A DNA stretch of 64,000 bases from Cyclobacteriaceae bacterium (GCA_016787725.1 JAEUTZ010000025.1:124001-188000); one strand, 5' to 3'; shown: positions 8,428-17,734, counted from the stretch's first letter. Notes: a model not told the origin generated them from the letters alone. Made by a program: numbers and translations.

Positions 8428-9624
8428 ATGAAAAGAGCAGTGTGTAGTTGGGCCTCCGTTGTCATGATTTTCTTCTTTGCACAAAGCAGCGCCCAAAAGA
8501 TGGATGAAGAACGAATGAACCGGGACCTGGAGGTGACGGAGAATATCTTAAGCACCATCATTAAACAAAAGTTTGATAAGCGCTCGTTCTTCCCGATGGA
8601 GATCAAAGGCGAGTACCGCGAAGGTCTCGGGGTAACCTTTCGTTTGCCGTATGAAATCAATGGTCCTATGATTTGGAACATAAGCCCGGGAATGACGGTG
8701 ATGGATGGCAGAAGTTTCAGCTACTCCTTTGATTTACCGGATGGAGAACAAGCTGAATTAACCCGGGTATTGGATGAAGAAATGCGCACGAAGTCAGAAA
8801 CCATTCGGGGTACCGGGCGCGCCAAAGTAGCCAGCGGTCGCAAAATAAATACGGATAGTATGAGGGCTGTATCGAACGATAAAGTGATTGAAGCCTGTAA
8901 GGAATTTTTAGCCGACTATGGAGATCTTATTACCCAGTTGCCCAACAATGAGAAAATTATCATCACCAACCGGGGTGAAGGCGAGCGGATCTGGTATGGA
9001 GCGTTTGTGAATTCAAGCAAACCCAGTTACTTATCGGTGGAAGCAATCAAGTCAGACATTACACAATTCCGCCAAGGGAAAATGAGTAAAGAACAGTTTC
9101 TGAAAGGAGTGAAGGTAATTAATAGTGAAATGGACGATGAACTGCAACCGGACCTGGAATTATTATCCAGTATTTTCAACCGGTTATACCGAAGGGATTT
9201 GTCGAAGACATACTTCACGGAAGAAAACATTTACTATGAACGGCTCAAAGATTACGGTGTGATCTATTACATGCAGGTATTCTCAAGCAATCAGAATGAA
9301 TACGACCGGACCTGGATCATGCCTACCGTTGGGCTGAATGGACTAAGTCAGGCCGAGCGCGATGCGAAAGTGAAGGCGTTGTACCCTCAATTTGAGCGGG
9401 ACATTAAAACTGATATTCTGGAATACGGCCGCACGGTTAAAAGTCTGAAGCCGGAGGAAGTATTGGTGTTCAATATTCAGATCACAAAATGCCAGGATTG
9501 CGCCATCCCCGCCTCTGTGGAGGTATCCGTAAAGGCCAGTATACTGAGTGATTATGGTGCCGGCAAGATTACCAAAGAAGCGGCATTATCTAAAATTATT
9601 GTTAAAAAGGGATCTATTCAGTAA
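8428..9624 (+). CDS. Secreted protein of unknown function, third gene of the sigma operon
   Basis: A 398-residue product beginning with a signal peptide (MKRAVCSWASVVMIFFFAQSSAQ). I recognise no domain. It is charged and mixed alpha/beta, with one late CxxC pair (TKCQDCAIP, about residue 355) that could form a disulfide. The gene begins 12 nt after the anti-sigma gene and ends just before a hairpin terminator, so the three genes form one unit. It may be a sensor partner or a target of the sigma factor (inference). Its function cannot be read from the sequence. Confidence 0.6.
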   Translation: MKRAVCSWASVVMIFFFAQSSAQKMDEERMNRDLEVTENILSTIIKQKFDKRSFFPMEIKGEYREGLGVTFRLPYEINGPMIWNISPGMTVMDGRSFSYSFDLPDGEQAELTRVLDEEMRTKSETIRGTGRAKVASGRKINTDSMRAVSNDKVIEACKEFLADYGDLITQLPNNEKIIITNRGEGERIWYGAFVNSSKPSYLSVEAIKSDITQFRQGKMSKEQFLKGVKVINSEMDDELQPDLELLSSIFNRLYRRDLSKTYFTEENIYYERLKDYGVIYYMQVFSSNQNEYDRTWIMPTVGLNGLSQAERDAKVKALYPQFERDIKTDILEYGRTVKSLKPEEVLVFNIQITKCQDCAIPASVEVSVKASILSDYGAGKITKEAALSKIIVKKGSIQ

Positions 9625-9635
9625 TCCTTAAGTCA

Positions 9636-9674
9636 GGGGTGAGAGTTTCTTATTGTAGTTAACCCTCTCACCCT
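9636..9674 (+). terminator. Hairpin terminator after the sigma operon
   Basis: GGGTGAGAG (9637-9645) pairs with CTCTCACCC (9665-9673) across a 19-nt loop, with G9636-T9674 as a possible wobble. The T-rich stretch after it is interrupted. It lies 12 nt after the stop of the secreted-protein gene. The long loop makes it moderate rather than strong. Confidence 0.55.
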
Positions 9675-9793
9675 TGATATTTGCCTTTCCTGTTTTTTTA
9701 TGGACTACTTGTAACCCTTGACGTTAGTTATAAGTATTACAGGGTATACTATTTACTGAGTTTTTCAGTTATTGATTTTTAAACCTTTGGGCG

Positions 9794-11119
9794 ATGAAGA
9801 AAAGAAACCTGTTAATCGGGGCCGGGGTGTTGGTGGTGTTGGTGATTGGCTATTTTGTAGTGAAAGGCGATAAGGATGCGGAAACGGCCGCCATCCTTTC
9901 TAATGTGAAACAAGGGCAGTTCCGGGTTGAAATCGAAACCACCGGGGAACTGGAAGCGAAAAACTCAGTAAAAATCTTGGGCCCCAATCAACTGCGGAAT
10001 TTTCAAATCTGGCAGGTAACCATTCAAAGCATTGTGAATGAAGGGACCGTTGTTAAAAAGGGAGATTGGATTGCCACGCTGGACCGATCGGAGTTTCAAA
10101 CCAAGTTTACCGCCAAGCAGATTGAATTAGATAAGGCCAGTTCAAAATTTAATCAAACGCAATTGGACACCACGTTGCAGCTACGGCAGGCGCGCGATGA
10201 ATTGATTAACCTAAAGTATGCCGTGGAAGAGAGCGGCATTGTGTTGGAGCAATCAAAATTTGAACCTCCGGCTTCAATAAAACAAGCCGAAATCAACCTC
10301 GATAAAGCGAAGCGCGCCTATACCCAAGCGCTGGAAAATTATAAGATTAAGAAGAATCAGAACATTGAAAAGATGCGCGAAGTGGCTGCAGAACTAAGAA
10401 AGGTGCAGTCCGAGTATGATGGTATGACCAAAGTGCTTGAGTCATTTAATGTGTTAGCCCCGGAGGATGGCATGGTGATTTACCAGAAACACTGGGACGG
10501 CAAGCCGATCAAAGCCGGTTCGCGAATTGATATGTGGGACCCCACCGTGGCTACGTTGCCCGACTTAACAACCATGATGTCAAAAACATTTGTCAACGAA
10601 GTAGACATCCGCAAAGTGCAAAAAGGACAACCCGTTGAGATAGGCCTGGATGCGGACCCGGATAAGAAGCTGATTGGTACGGTGATGAGTGTGGCAAACG
10701 TAGGGGAGCAACGACCTAATTCGGATGCCAAGGTTTTTGAAGTGCTCGTGGAAATCAACGGCACCGATCCAACTCTCAGACCTTCTATGACCACCAGTAA
10801 CAAAATCATAGCCTCTGTGTTAGACAGTGCATTGTTTGTGCCGTTAGAAAGTTTGCATAGTCAATACGATTCAATTACCTATGTTTTTAAACGCGAAGGT
10901 CTTAACACCATTAAGCAAGAAGTAATCGTGGGGCAGACCAATGCCAACGAAGCCGTCATCCTGGGCGGATTGAAGTTGTCCGATCGGATTTATTTGTCAA
11001 TCCCTTCCGGGTTGGAAGATCAGGCCATTGCGTTACTGCCCGAGTTGAACGGCAAACGTGGTAAACAGGAGAAAGAGGCGGAGGCAGCTGCTAAAATCGT
11101 ATCCACTTCGATCCGGTAA
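9794..11119 (+). CDS. Efflux adaptor (HlyD/MacA-like periplasmic subunit)
   Basis: This 441-residue membrane-fusion protein has one N-terminal membrane anchor (NLLIGAGVLVVLVIGYFVV), a split biotinyl-lipoyl-like domain, a long alpha-hairpin coiled coil (about residues 100-210, rich in Lys, Glu and Gln), a beta-barrel domain (VQKGQPVEIGLDADPDKKLIGTV) and a C-terminal membrane-proximal domain. It would bridge the inner-membrane permease and the TolC channel encoded just downstream. The next gene probably starts 4 nt after its stop. Substrate unknown. Confidence 0.82.
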   Translation: MKKRNLLIGAGVLVVLVIGYFVVKGDKDAETAAILSNVKQGQFRVEIETTGELEAKNSVKILGPNQLRNFQIWQVTIQSIVNEGTVVKKGDWIATLDRSEFQTKFTAKQIELDKASSKFNQTQLDTTLQLRQARDELINLKYAVEESGIVLEQSKFEPPASIKQAEINLDKAKRAYTQALENYKIKKNQNIEKMREVAAELRKVQSEYDGMTKVLESFNVLAPEDGMVIYQKHWDGKPIKAGSRIDMWDPTVATLPDLTTMMSKTFVNEVDIRKVQKGQPVEIGLDADPDKKLIGTVMSVANVGEQRPNSDAKVFEVLVEINGTDPTLRPSMTTSNKIIASVLDSALFVPLESLHSQYDSITYVFKREGLNTIKQEVIVGQTNANEAVILGGLKLSDRIYLSIPSGLEDQAIALLPELNGKRGKQEKEAEAAAKIVSTSIR

Positions 11120-11123
11120 TTCG

Positions 11124-12506
11124 GTGAAATACTTATCCCGTTACTTCGGCCCCCGGTTGCTGGCCAACCTGTACATCGCCATTGATGCGGTAATTGCAAA
11201 CAAGGTTCGTTCCTTACTTACTGCGCTGGGCATTATTTTTGGTGTAGCCGCGGTCATCGCCATGCTCGCGATCGGCAATGGAGCTCAGCAGGAAATTCTG
11301 AATCAGATTAAACTCGTGGGCGTGAACAACATCGTGGTGAAACCCATTGTTGAGCAAACGGAAGAAAAGTTGAACGAGCAGGCAAGCGGTAAGAAAGAAA
11401 AGAAAAAGTTCTCTCCGGGGTTAACGATCCGTGATGTGCACAGCATCAAGTCTACCATTCCCGGGTTAGCCCGCGTTAGTCCGGAGATTATCTTGAATAC
11501 CAACGTGATCCGGAACGGTATCCGGAGATCGGCCAAGCTGGTGGGTGTGGAGCCATCCTATTTTGAGATTTATGATTTTCAGTTGGCAGAGGGAAGCATG
11601 TTTAATACAGAACACCTTCGGGTGGGGGCACCTGTTTGCATCATCGGATCTTCGTTGAAGAGCCGGTTTTTTCCAACCGAGAGCGCCATTGGGAAAAACA
11701 TAAAGGTAGGCCCCCATTGGTTAACCATTATTGGCGTTACCCGCGAACGGCTGGTTTCACAAAACAGCATCAGCAAACTGGGCATCCGGGATTTTAATAT
11801 GGACATCTATGCACCGTTGCAAGCCGTGCTCATCCGTTATGAAAATCGCGACCTGATCACCACCGAAGCCCTGCGTCTGGCCAATATGCGAAGTCAGGGT
11901 TTTATCATTTTATCGGAGGGAGAAACGGAGGAAAGTGAGGCAGAGCGAAAAAACTATCACCAACTGGATCGCCTCGTTATTCAGGTGGATGAAACCGCAA
12001 AACTTCAGGCAACAGCCGAGATCATGTCGCGCATGCTTACCCGCAAGCACTACGAAGTGGTTGATTTTGAAATTGAGATCCCCGAATTGCTGTTGAAGCA
12101 ACAACAACGAACCAATGATATTTTTAATTATGTACTCGGGGCGATTGCCGGTATTTCCCTGTTGGTGGGCGGCATAGGTATTATGAATATTATGTTGGCC
12201 TCCGTGTTGGAACGAATTAAGGAGATTGGATTGCGTTTGTCCATTGGTGCACAAAAGAGCGATGTGGTTCAGCAGTTTCTGTTTGAATCCGTAATGATCA
12301 GCGTGTCGGGCGGAATAATTGGTGTGGTGCTGGGCGTAACGCTCGCCTACCTGGTTTCTGTATTCGCGGAAATCCCAACCATTATCACGTTAGCCTCCAT
12401 TGCGCTCTCCTTTGGTGTGGCGGCTACTGTGGGGTTGATTTTTGGAATTGCACCCGCCCGCAGAGCTGCCAGTCAAGATCCCATTGCATCCCTACGTTAT
12501 GAATAG
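11124..12506 (+). CDS. MacB-type ABC transporter permease, without an ATPase domain
   Basis: The 460-residue permease has an N-terminal membrane helix in the MacB form (SLLTALGIIFGVAAVIAMLAIGNGAQQEI), a periplasmic MacB_PCD domain (about residues 55-290), then three helices of the FtsX family (LGAIAGISLLVGGIGIMNIMLASVLERIKEIGLRLSIGA) with a final GIAPARRAASQDPIASLRYE. E. coli MacB carries an N-terminal ATPase; this protein does not. GTG at 11124 is the best start, as an earlier GTG would lie inside the adaptor gene. Its last codons overlap the tolC-like start. Confidence 0.82.
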   Translation: MKYLSRYFGPRLLANLYIAIDAVIANKVRSLLTALGIIFGVAAVIAMLAIGNGAQQEILNQIKLVGVNNIVVKPIVEQTEEKLNEQASGKKEKKKFSPGLTIRDVHSIKSTIPGLARVSPEIILNTNVIRNGIRRSAKLVGVEPSYFEIYDFQLAEGSMFNTEHLRVGAPVCIIGSSLKSRFFPTESAIGKNIKVGPHWLTIIGVTRERLVSQNSISKLGIRDFNMDIYAPLQAVLIRYENRDLITTEALRLANMRSQGFIILSEGETEESEAERKNYHQLDRLVIQVDETAKLQATAEIMSRMLTRKHYEVVDFEIEIPELLLKQQQRTNDIFNYVLGAIAGISLLVGGIGIMNIMLASVLERIKEIGLRLSIGAQKSDVVQQFLFESVMISVSGGIIGVVLGVTLAYLVSVFAEIPTIITLASIALSFGVAATVGLIFGIAPARRAASQDPIASLRYE

Positions 12507-13947
12507 ACTCGTTGTCATTGCCATGCTGCTTTGCTCTGGTGGAGTGCGCGCACAGAATGTTTTTACGATCGAAGAGATCATCGAACGGGCCAAGGCTCAA
12601 TCTATCTTTTCAAAACAGGCAGAAACCCAACGGGAAACCAGTTATTGGCAGTACCGGTCGTACCTCACCAACTACAATCCCCAGCTTCGCATCAATGGAA
12701 ATATACCCACGTATGCCAACTCGGTTACCCCTGTACGGCAGCCGGATGGTTCTATTCAATACCTGCCGTTGAACCAGGTGAATCCCAACATCAACTTCGG
12801 GTTGCAGCAACCGATAGGGTTAACAGGTGGTACGGTTTCGGCTAACACTTCCTACAACTTTTTTAATGATTACATCCAGGATCAAAGCCAGTGGAGCAGC
12901 ACAGTGCTAAACGTACGCTTAAGCCAGCCTGTATTTGCTTACAATCCGTTGAAATGGGATCGCCTTATTCGCCCGGTTATCTACGAAGAATCGAAGCGTG
13001 AATACGTTGAGCAACTGGAGTTTATTTCGAGCAATGCGGCCGGTTTCTTTTTTGATGTACTGTTGCAGCAGGTCAATCAGCAGATTGCATCCTTTAACCT
13101 GGCCAACAACGATACGATTTATAAAATTGAACAGGGCCGGTACAACATCGGCACCACTTCGCAGGATAAATTGTTACAAGTACAATTACAGTTACTGCGG
13201 TCACGGCAAGAGGTGGCCCAGGCCAAACTTGATCTGGAGACCGCCCGGTTGCAATTACGCGCCTACATCGGGTTGAAAGATGGCGACACATTCGAGTTGG
13301 TATTACCTGATCAGATTCCCCAGTTTGAGGTAACAGTAGAGGAAGCGTTGGCTTATGCACGCCAATACCGTGCTGACTACATCGCGTTTGAACGCAGGCG
13401 ACTGGAAGCCGAAAGTGAAGTGGCTCAGGCGAAAGGCCAGCGATACCAAACCACCATTACTGCATCGTATGGTTTGAATAACGTGGCTCCGGTTGCTTCA
13501 GAATTGTATACCGACCCCTCCCGGCAGCAGGTAGCAGATGTTTCCTTTAACGTCCCGATTGTGGATTGGGGCCGCAGAAAAGCCATGATGAAAACTGCAT
13601 TGGCGAATAAAAAACTCCGTGATTATGAAATCGAGCAAAGCCAAATCATTTTCGAGCAGGAGATCATCACGAAAGTAAGTCAGTTTGAGATGATGCGTCT
13701 GCAGATTGAGATCACCAAGAAATCAGACGAGGTGGCACAAGAGCGCTACCTTGTAGCTCAAAACCGGTATTTGATTGGTAAGATTGATATCACCAATCTG
13801 AACATCGCCCTCACCGAGAAGGATAATGCCAAGCGCAGTTACCTGCAAGCACTCAAATCATTTTGGACTGCCTATTATGATTTGAGACGGCTAACTTTAT
13901 ATGATTTTGCCAATAAGCAATTACTGTACGTGCCGGATACCGATTAG
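12499..13947 (+). CDS. TolC family outer-membrane efflux channel
   Basis: A 482-residue protein with a signal peptide (MNRLVVIAMLLCSGGVRAQ) and the two repeated halves of the outer-membrane efflux fold: long helical hairpins separated by beta-strand pairs (for example QQPIGLTGGTVSANTSYNFF and later VADVSFNVPIVDWGRRKAMM). It would form the trimeric exit duct for the preceding adaptor and permease. The ATG at 12499 overlaps the permease stop by 8 nt, showing translational coupling. It ends one base before the convergent uxaA stop. Confidence 0.87.
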   Translation: MNRLVVIAMLLCSGGVRAQNVFTIEEIIERAKAQSIFSKQAETQRETSYWQYRSYLTNYNPQLRINGNIPTYANSVTPVRQPDGSIQYLPLNQVNPNINFGLQQPIGLTGGTVSANTSYNFFNDYIQDQSQWSSTVLNVRLSQPVFAYNPLKWDRLIRPVIYEESKREYVEQLEFISSNAAGFFFDVLLQQVNQQIASFNLANNDTIYKIEQGRYNIGTTSQDKLLQVQLQLLRSRQEVAQAKLDLETARLQLRAYIGLKDGDTFELVLPDQIPQFEVTVEEALAYARQYRADYIAFERRRLEAESEVAQAKGQRYQTTITASYGLNNVAPVASELYTDPSRQQVADVSFNVPIVDWGRRKAMMKTALANKKLRDYEIEQSQIIFEQEIITKVSQFEMMRLQIEITKKSDEVAQERYLVAQNRYLIGKIDITNLNIALTEKDNAKRSYLQALKSFWTAYYDLRRLTLYDFANKQLLYVPDTD

Positions 13948-15594
13948 CTATAACGATACGCCCCGCTTCCACGGAATGAAATCATCCTGATTGAGTTGAA
14001 CGGCTTTGGGTTTAATTCGGCCACTGGCGACATCAATAACAAAGTCCAAAATGGTTTCTCCCATTTGTTCAATTGTTTTTTCACCGGTAATGATGTGGCC
14101 ACAATCAAGGTCAATAATGTCCGGCATTTTGTGCGCCAGTTTCGTGTTGGTAGACAGCTTGATCACCGGAGTAATCGGATTTCCGGTGGGTGTACCTAAT
14201 CCGGTAGTAAATAACATCACATTGGCACCCGCACCAGCCATGGCGGTGGTGCTTTCAACATCATTGCCGGGTGTGCACAATAGATTCAGTCCTGGCTGGT
14301 GTACATACTCCCCGTAATCCAACACCGCGGTGATGGGCGAGGTGCCACCCTTTTTGGCAGCTCCGGCCGATTTCATGGCATCGGTGATCAAGCCATCTTT
14401 AATGTTGCCGGGGGAAGGATTCATATCAAAACCTGACCCCACGGTTTCTGCAGCTTTGGCATAAGCCCGCATCAGATGAATAAACCGGTCAGCCGTTTGA
14501 TCCGTGGTGGTCCGGTTAATGAGTTCCTGTTCAACACCACATAACTCCGGGAACTCCGATAAGATCGTAGATCCACCTAACGCGGCAATCAGGTCGGAAG
14601 TATGGCCGATGGCCGGATTGGCTGAGATGCCCGAGAATCCATCCGAGCCTCCGCATTCCAATCCAACCACAAGTTTATTGAGCGGAGCAGGCTGCCGGGT
14701 TTGTTTATTAACTTCGATTAGTCTCAGGAAAGTTTCACGAATAGCACGGGTTAATAATTCGGCTTCCGTACCTTCTTTTTGTTGTTCAAAGAGCAGGAGG
14801 GGCTTTGAAAAATTTGGATTGTGCTGCTTCAGTTTCTCCCGAAGGATATCCGCCTGTGCATGCTGACACCCCAGGCTGAGTACAGTGGCACCGGCCACAT
14901 TGGGATTGTTAATGTATCCTGCCAGCAACGCACACAGCGCTTCAGCGTCTTGCCGCGTACCGCCACAACCCCCTTCATGCGTAAGAAACTTGATACCATC
15001 AATGTTTTCAAATAGCGGAGCAGGAGATTTTTTACCGGAAGTATTCAACCCTACCTGTTGAATCGATTCCAGCTTGCCATCGCGGTAAAGCTGGACCATC
15101 TCATGGACATACTTTTTATATTCGTTCTGCATACCAAAACCCAGCTCTTCTTCAAAAGCCTGTCGGATAACGTCTACGTTTCGGTTCTCACAAAAGACCA
15201 GGGGCACAACAATCCAGTAGTTGGCAGTTCCTACCTGCCCATCGGGCCGATGGTATCCTAAAAAGGTTTTGTCTTTCCATTTCGAAACATCCGGAGCCTT
15301 CCAGTGAAAGGCTTTTGATCGGCTGGTAAAACTGGCGGATTGATGTTTTACATTTTGGGTGGTAATAGCCGCTCCAGCCGGTATGGGCGACAGTGCTTTT
15401 CCAACCACGACCCCATACATAATAATATCACCACCCACCGGCAGTTCTTGCTCAACAAATTTGTGTTTGGCGGGGATGTCGTGGACAATTGTTTGGAGTC
15501 TTCCGTTTACCTGAACAGATTCACCGGCCTTTAAATCAGACAGGGCTACCCATACATTATCCGCGGAATTTATCTTTAGAATTTTACTGGTCAT
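13948..15594 (-). CDS. uxaA: Altronate dehydratase family protein (UxaA)
   Basis: Altronate dehydratase turns D-altronate into 2-keto-3-deoxygluconate in galacturonate breakdown. The 548-residue protein has an N-terminal SAF domain (about 1-100) and a C-terminal catalytic GD/AD domain with GYHRPDGQVGTANYWIVVPLVFC, LTHEGGCGGTRQD, LVVGLECGGSDGFSG and NPSPGN motifs, and metal-binding Cys residues. The ATG at 15594 gives the usual N-terminus. It is divergent from kdgK-eda, which use its product, so the three genes form one route. D-galactarate dehydratase is a less likely alternative. Confidence 0.85.
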   Translation of the reverse strand: MTSKILKINSADNVWVALSDLKAGESVQVNGRLQTIVHDIPAKHKFVEQELPVGGDIIMYGVVVGKALSPIPAGAAITTQNVKHQSASFTSRSKAFHWKAPDVSKWKDKTFLGYHRPDGQVGTANYWIVVPLVFCENRNVDVIRQAFEEELGFGMQNEYKKYVHEMVQLYRDGKLESIQQVGLNTSGKKSPAPLFENIDGIKFLTHEGGCGGTRQDAEALCALLAGYINNPNVAGATVLSLGCQHAQADILREKLKQHNPNFSKPLLLFEQQKEGTEAELLTRAIRETFLRLIEVNKQTRQPAPLNKLVVGLECGGSDGFSGISANPAIGHTSDLIAALGGSTILSEFPELCGVEQELINRTTTDQTADRFIHLMRAYAKAAETVGSGFDMNPSPGNIKDGLITDAMKSAGAAKKGGTSPITAVLDYGEYVHQPGLNLLCTPGNDVESTTAMAGAGANVMLFTTGLGTPTGNPITPVIKLSTNTKLAHKMPDIIDLDCGHIITGEKTIEQMGETILDFVIDVASGRIKPKAVQLNQDDFIPWKRGVSL

Positions 15595-15710
15595 GCGTGT
15601 TAAAATCGAACACAAGATAGAGATTCGACTGAAATTTTGATTCAACGACCTCCCGTGATCGTACCATCAATATTTCATATTAATCCGTATTTTTAAAACG
15701 ACTTCGATCT

Positions 15711-16709
15711 ATGAGCAAACAGGTTATCACATTCGGGGATGTAATGATGCGCTTGTCGACACCCGGCTTCGCCCGGTTTACACAAACAGAAACATTTCAG
15801 GTACGGTATGCCGGTTCGGAGGCGAATGTAGCAGCGGCCCTGGCCGGGTGGGGATTTCCAGCCAGACATGTCACCCGGTTTCCGGATAATGATTTTGGCA
15901 AAGCAGCATCTGAGTCGTTGCGGAAGTATGGAGTTGATACATCTTCCATCCAGTATGGCGAGGAGCGACTGGGGCTTTATTTTCTGGAAAATGGAGCCAT
16001 GCAACGATCTTCACGGATTCTATACGATCGGTTTGATTCCGCGTTCGTGGCGATTCAACCCGGGGTTATCGATTGGGACAACATAATGAGTCAGGCCCGG
16101 TGGTTCCATTGGTCGGGGATAACACCGGCATTATCGCAAGGAGCGGCCGCTGTATGCCAGGAGGCTCTGCGCTCTGCCCGGAAGCACAACGTGATGATCT
16201 CGGGCGATATTAATTACCGAAGGAATCTCTGGCAATATGGAAAGCAGGCGAGCGAAGTCATGCCGGATCTGATCGGACTATCGGACATCCTGATCGGGGA
16301 TGTTGTTGATTTTGAAAACAGCCTGGGCATTGTAGAACCAGATTTTGAAAAGGCGTGCCGCGAAGTTCAAAAACTAAACCCTGCAGTAAAGAAGGTGGCG
16401 AAGACCACGCGCAAGTCCATCAGTTCCTCCCACAATAAAATTGGCGGAGTGTTGTGGACGGGTAAAGAATTGTTAACATCCAGGGAGTATGACCTTACCC
16501 ACATTGTCGACCGGGTGGGGGCTGGAGATGCTTTTATGGCGGGGTTGATTGCCGGGTGGCTAACCAATAAAACAGATCAACAAACCCTGGAACTGGGAGT
16601 TGCCTCGTGTGCATTGAAGCATTCCATCGAGGGTGATGTGAATGTGTGTACAATGGCAGAGATAGAATCAACTATTAAAGGTGAGAATGTAGGCAAGCTT
16701 TTACGATAA
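15711..16709 (+). CDS. kdgK: 2-keto-3-deoxygluconate kinase (PfkB family)
   Basis: The 332-residue sugar kinase phosphorylates 2-keto-3-deoxygluconate to KDPG. PfkB features are the N-terminal TFGDVMMRLSTPG, the YAGSEANVAAALAGWG substrate region, and VDRVGAGDAFMAGLIAGWL with catalytic Asp273. The specificity call follows from its position: it is fused head to tail with eda (TAAATG, no gap) and divergent from uxaA. By sequence alone, it could be another PfkB sugar kinase. Confidence 0.85.
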   Translation: MSKQVITFGDVMMRLSTPGFARFTQTETFQVRYAGSEANVAAALAGWGFPARHVTRFPDNDFGKAASESLRKYGVDTSSIQYGEERLGLYFLENGAMQRSSRILYDRFDSAFVAIQPGVIDWDNIMSQARWFHWSGITPALSQGAAAVCQEALRSARKHNVMISGDINYRRNLWQYGKQASEVMPDLIGLSDILIGDVVDFENSLGIVEPDFEKACREVQKLNPAVKKVAKTTRKSISSSHNKIGGVLWTGKELLTSREYDLTHIVDRVGAGDAFMAGLIAGWLTNKTDQQTLELGVASCALKHSIEGDVNVCTMAEIESTIKGENVGKLLR

Positions 16710-17369
16710 ATGTCTTTTACCAAGCAACAAATAATCAGTTCCATACGGGAGACGGGGTTTGTTCCCCTGCTTTCTCATCCCGATCCTCAGGTTGCAGCCG
16801 AGGCCATGAAGGCCGCCTACCGGGGTGGCGTGCGTGTATTTGAGTACACCAATCGCCAACCCAATTCCTTTGAAGTATTTAAAAGTTTATTGACGGTTGC
16901 TGAATCTTTGCCGGGCCTCATGTTGGGGATTGGTACCATTATGGATAAGGAAACCTCCTTAAAGTATATTTCAGCAGGTGCTCATTTCATAATCGCGCCA
17001 ATCCTGAATCCGGAAATGGCCCCGGTATGCCATGAATACAATAAACTTTGGATTCCGGGGTGTGCTACCTTAACCGAAATAGTGAGCGCAAGAAACTTAG
17101 GCGCAGAGGTGATAAAAATTTTTCCAGGCTCGGTGTTGGGGCCGGGTTTTGTGTCCGCCATCATGCCTGTGGTACCTCATCTGCAGTTAATGATTACCGG
17201 AGGTGTGGAGCCCACAGAGAAAAGCCTGGCAGCCTGGTTTCATGCCGGAGCCACGTGTGTGGGACTTGGCTCGCAGTTGTTTACCAAGGAAATCCTAGAA
17301 AATCAGGATTGGTCGCGATTGGAGCAAACAGTACGATATGTATTGGACGTGATAAAGACGATCAAATAA
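16710..17369 (+). CDS. eda: KDPG / 4-hydroxy-2-oxoglutarate aldolase
   Basis: The 219-residue aldolase splits KDPG into pyruvate and glyceraldehyde-3-phosphate. It has the class I Eda layout: GVRVFEYTNR, the IGTIMDKETSLKYISAGAHFIIAP strand-loop, and the Schiff-base Lys136 in EVIKIFPGS, with a TGGVEP phosphate-binding loop. Its ATG directly follows the kdgK stop. Together they complete the lower half of the hexuronate route that starts with uxaA. It is followed by remains of a toxin-antitoxin module. Confidence 0.92.
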   Translation: MSFTKQQIISSIRETGFVPLLSHPDPQVAAEAMKAAYRGGVRVFEYTNRQPNSFEVFKSLLTVAESLPGLMLGIGTIMDKETSLKYISAGAHFIIAPILNPEMAPVCHEYNKLWIPGCATLTEIVSARNLGAEVIKIFPGSVLGPGFVSAIMPVVPHLQLMITGGVEPTEKSLAAWFHAGATCVGLGSQLFTKEILENQDWSRLEQTVRYVLDVIKTIK

Positions 17370-17408
17370 AGTGACCTGGAAGTAAAAATTCACCGCTTGA
17401 GATGGCTT

Positions 17409-17516
17409 CTACGTATTAACAATCAGCTCCTTTAGATCTTGAAGTTCTTTTCCGATTAAGAAACTAATCCAGATGTTAGTATCAATGATTACTTTACTTG
17501 GCTTTTGACTTGGCAT
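17409..17516 (-). pseudogene. Truncated PIN-domain toxin (N-terminal 35 residues)
   Basis: The start (MPSQKPSKVIIDTNIWISFLIGKEL...) is the first strand and catalytic Asp of a PIN RNase toxin: KVIIDTNIWISFL is the typical motif. The frame meets TAG after 35 codons, at 17409, where a complete PIN toxin would have about 130-140. Its ATG overlaps the end of the antitoxin gene by 23 nt, as expected for a TA operon. The rest of the toxin is gone, and the sequence runs straight into the eda end. So the toxin is a remnant, probably inactive. Confidence 0.75.
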
Positions 17517-17730
17517 ATAATTCAGCTCTTACAACCTCAACTTCCTTGTCAATTGTTGATTGGTCAAGCTCATCCGTTCTAAATGCTTTTAGTAAAGAGG
17601 TCAATTTTGCGCCAATAATCTCTTTTTCAAGTTCTTTTGATAATCTGATTTTCTCCTTTTTTGGTAATTGCCTCACCAGATCAAGGATTTGGCTGAATTC
17701 TAAGTCAATATTGTAAGTGCCTGTTTTCAT
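17494..17730 (-). CDS. Probable antitoxin of a PIN-type toxin-antitoxin pair
   Basis: A 78-residue acidic/basic helical protein (LEFSQILDLVRQLPKKEKIRLSKELEKEI about residues 10-40). It has no DNA-binding domain that I can name, but its position and overlap with a truncated PIN-toxin start make it the antitoxin partner. A TAACTTTG promoter box lies 4 nt upstream of the start. The frame is intact while the toxin is broken. Confidence 0.65.
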   Translation of the reverse strand: MKTGTYNIDLEFSQILDLVRQLPKKEKIRLSKELEKEIIGAKLTSLLKAFRTDELDQSTIDKEVEVVRAELYAKSKAK

Positions 17731-17734
17731 TATT

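Noticed and set aside
11058-11123. Upstream GTG start for the MacB-like permease
   Set aside because: It lies inside the adaptor gene and adds a basic segment with no match to permease N-termini; the GTG at 11124 fits better.
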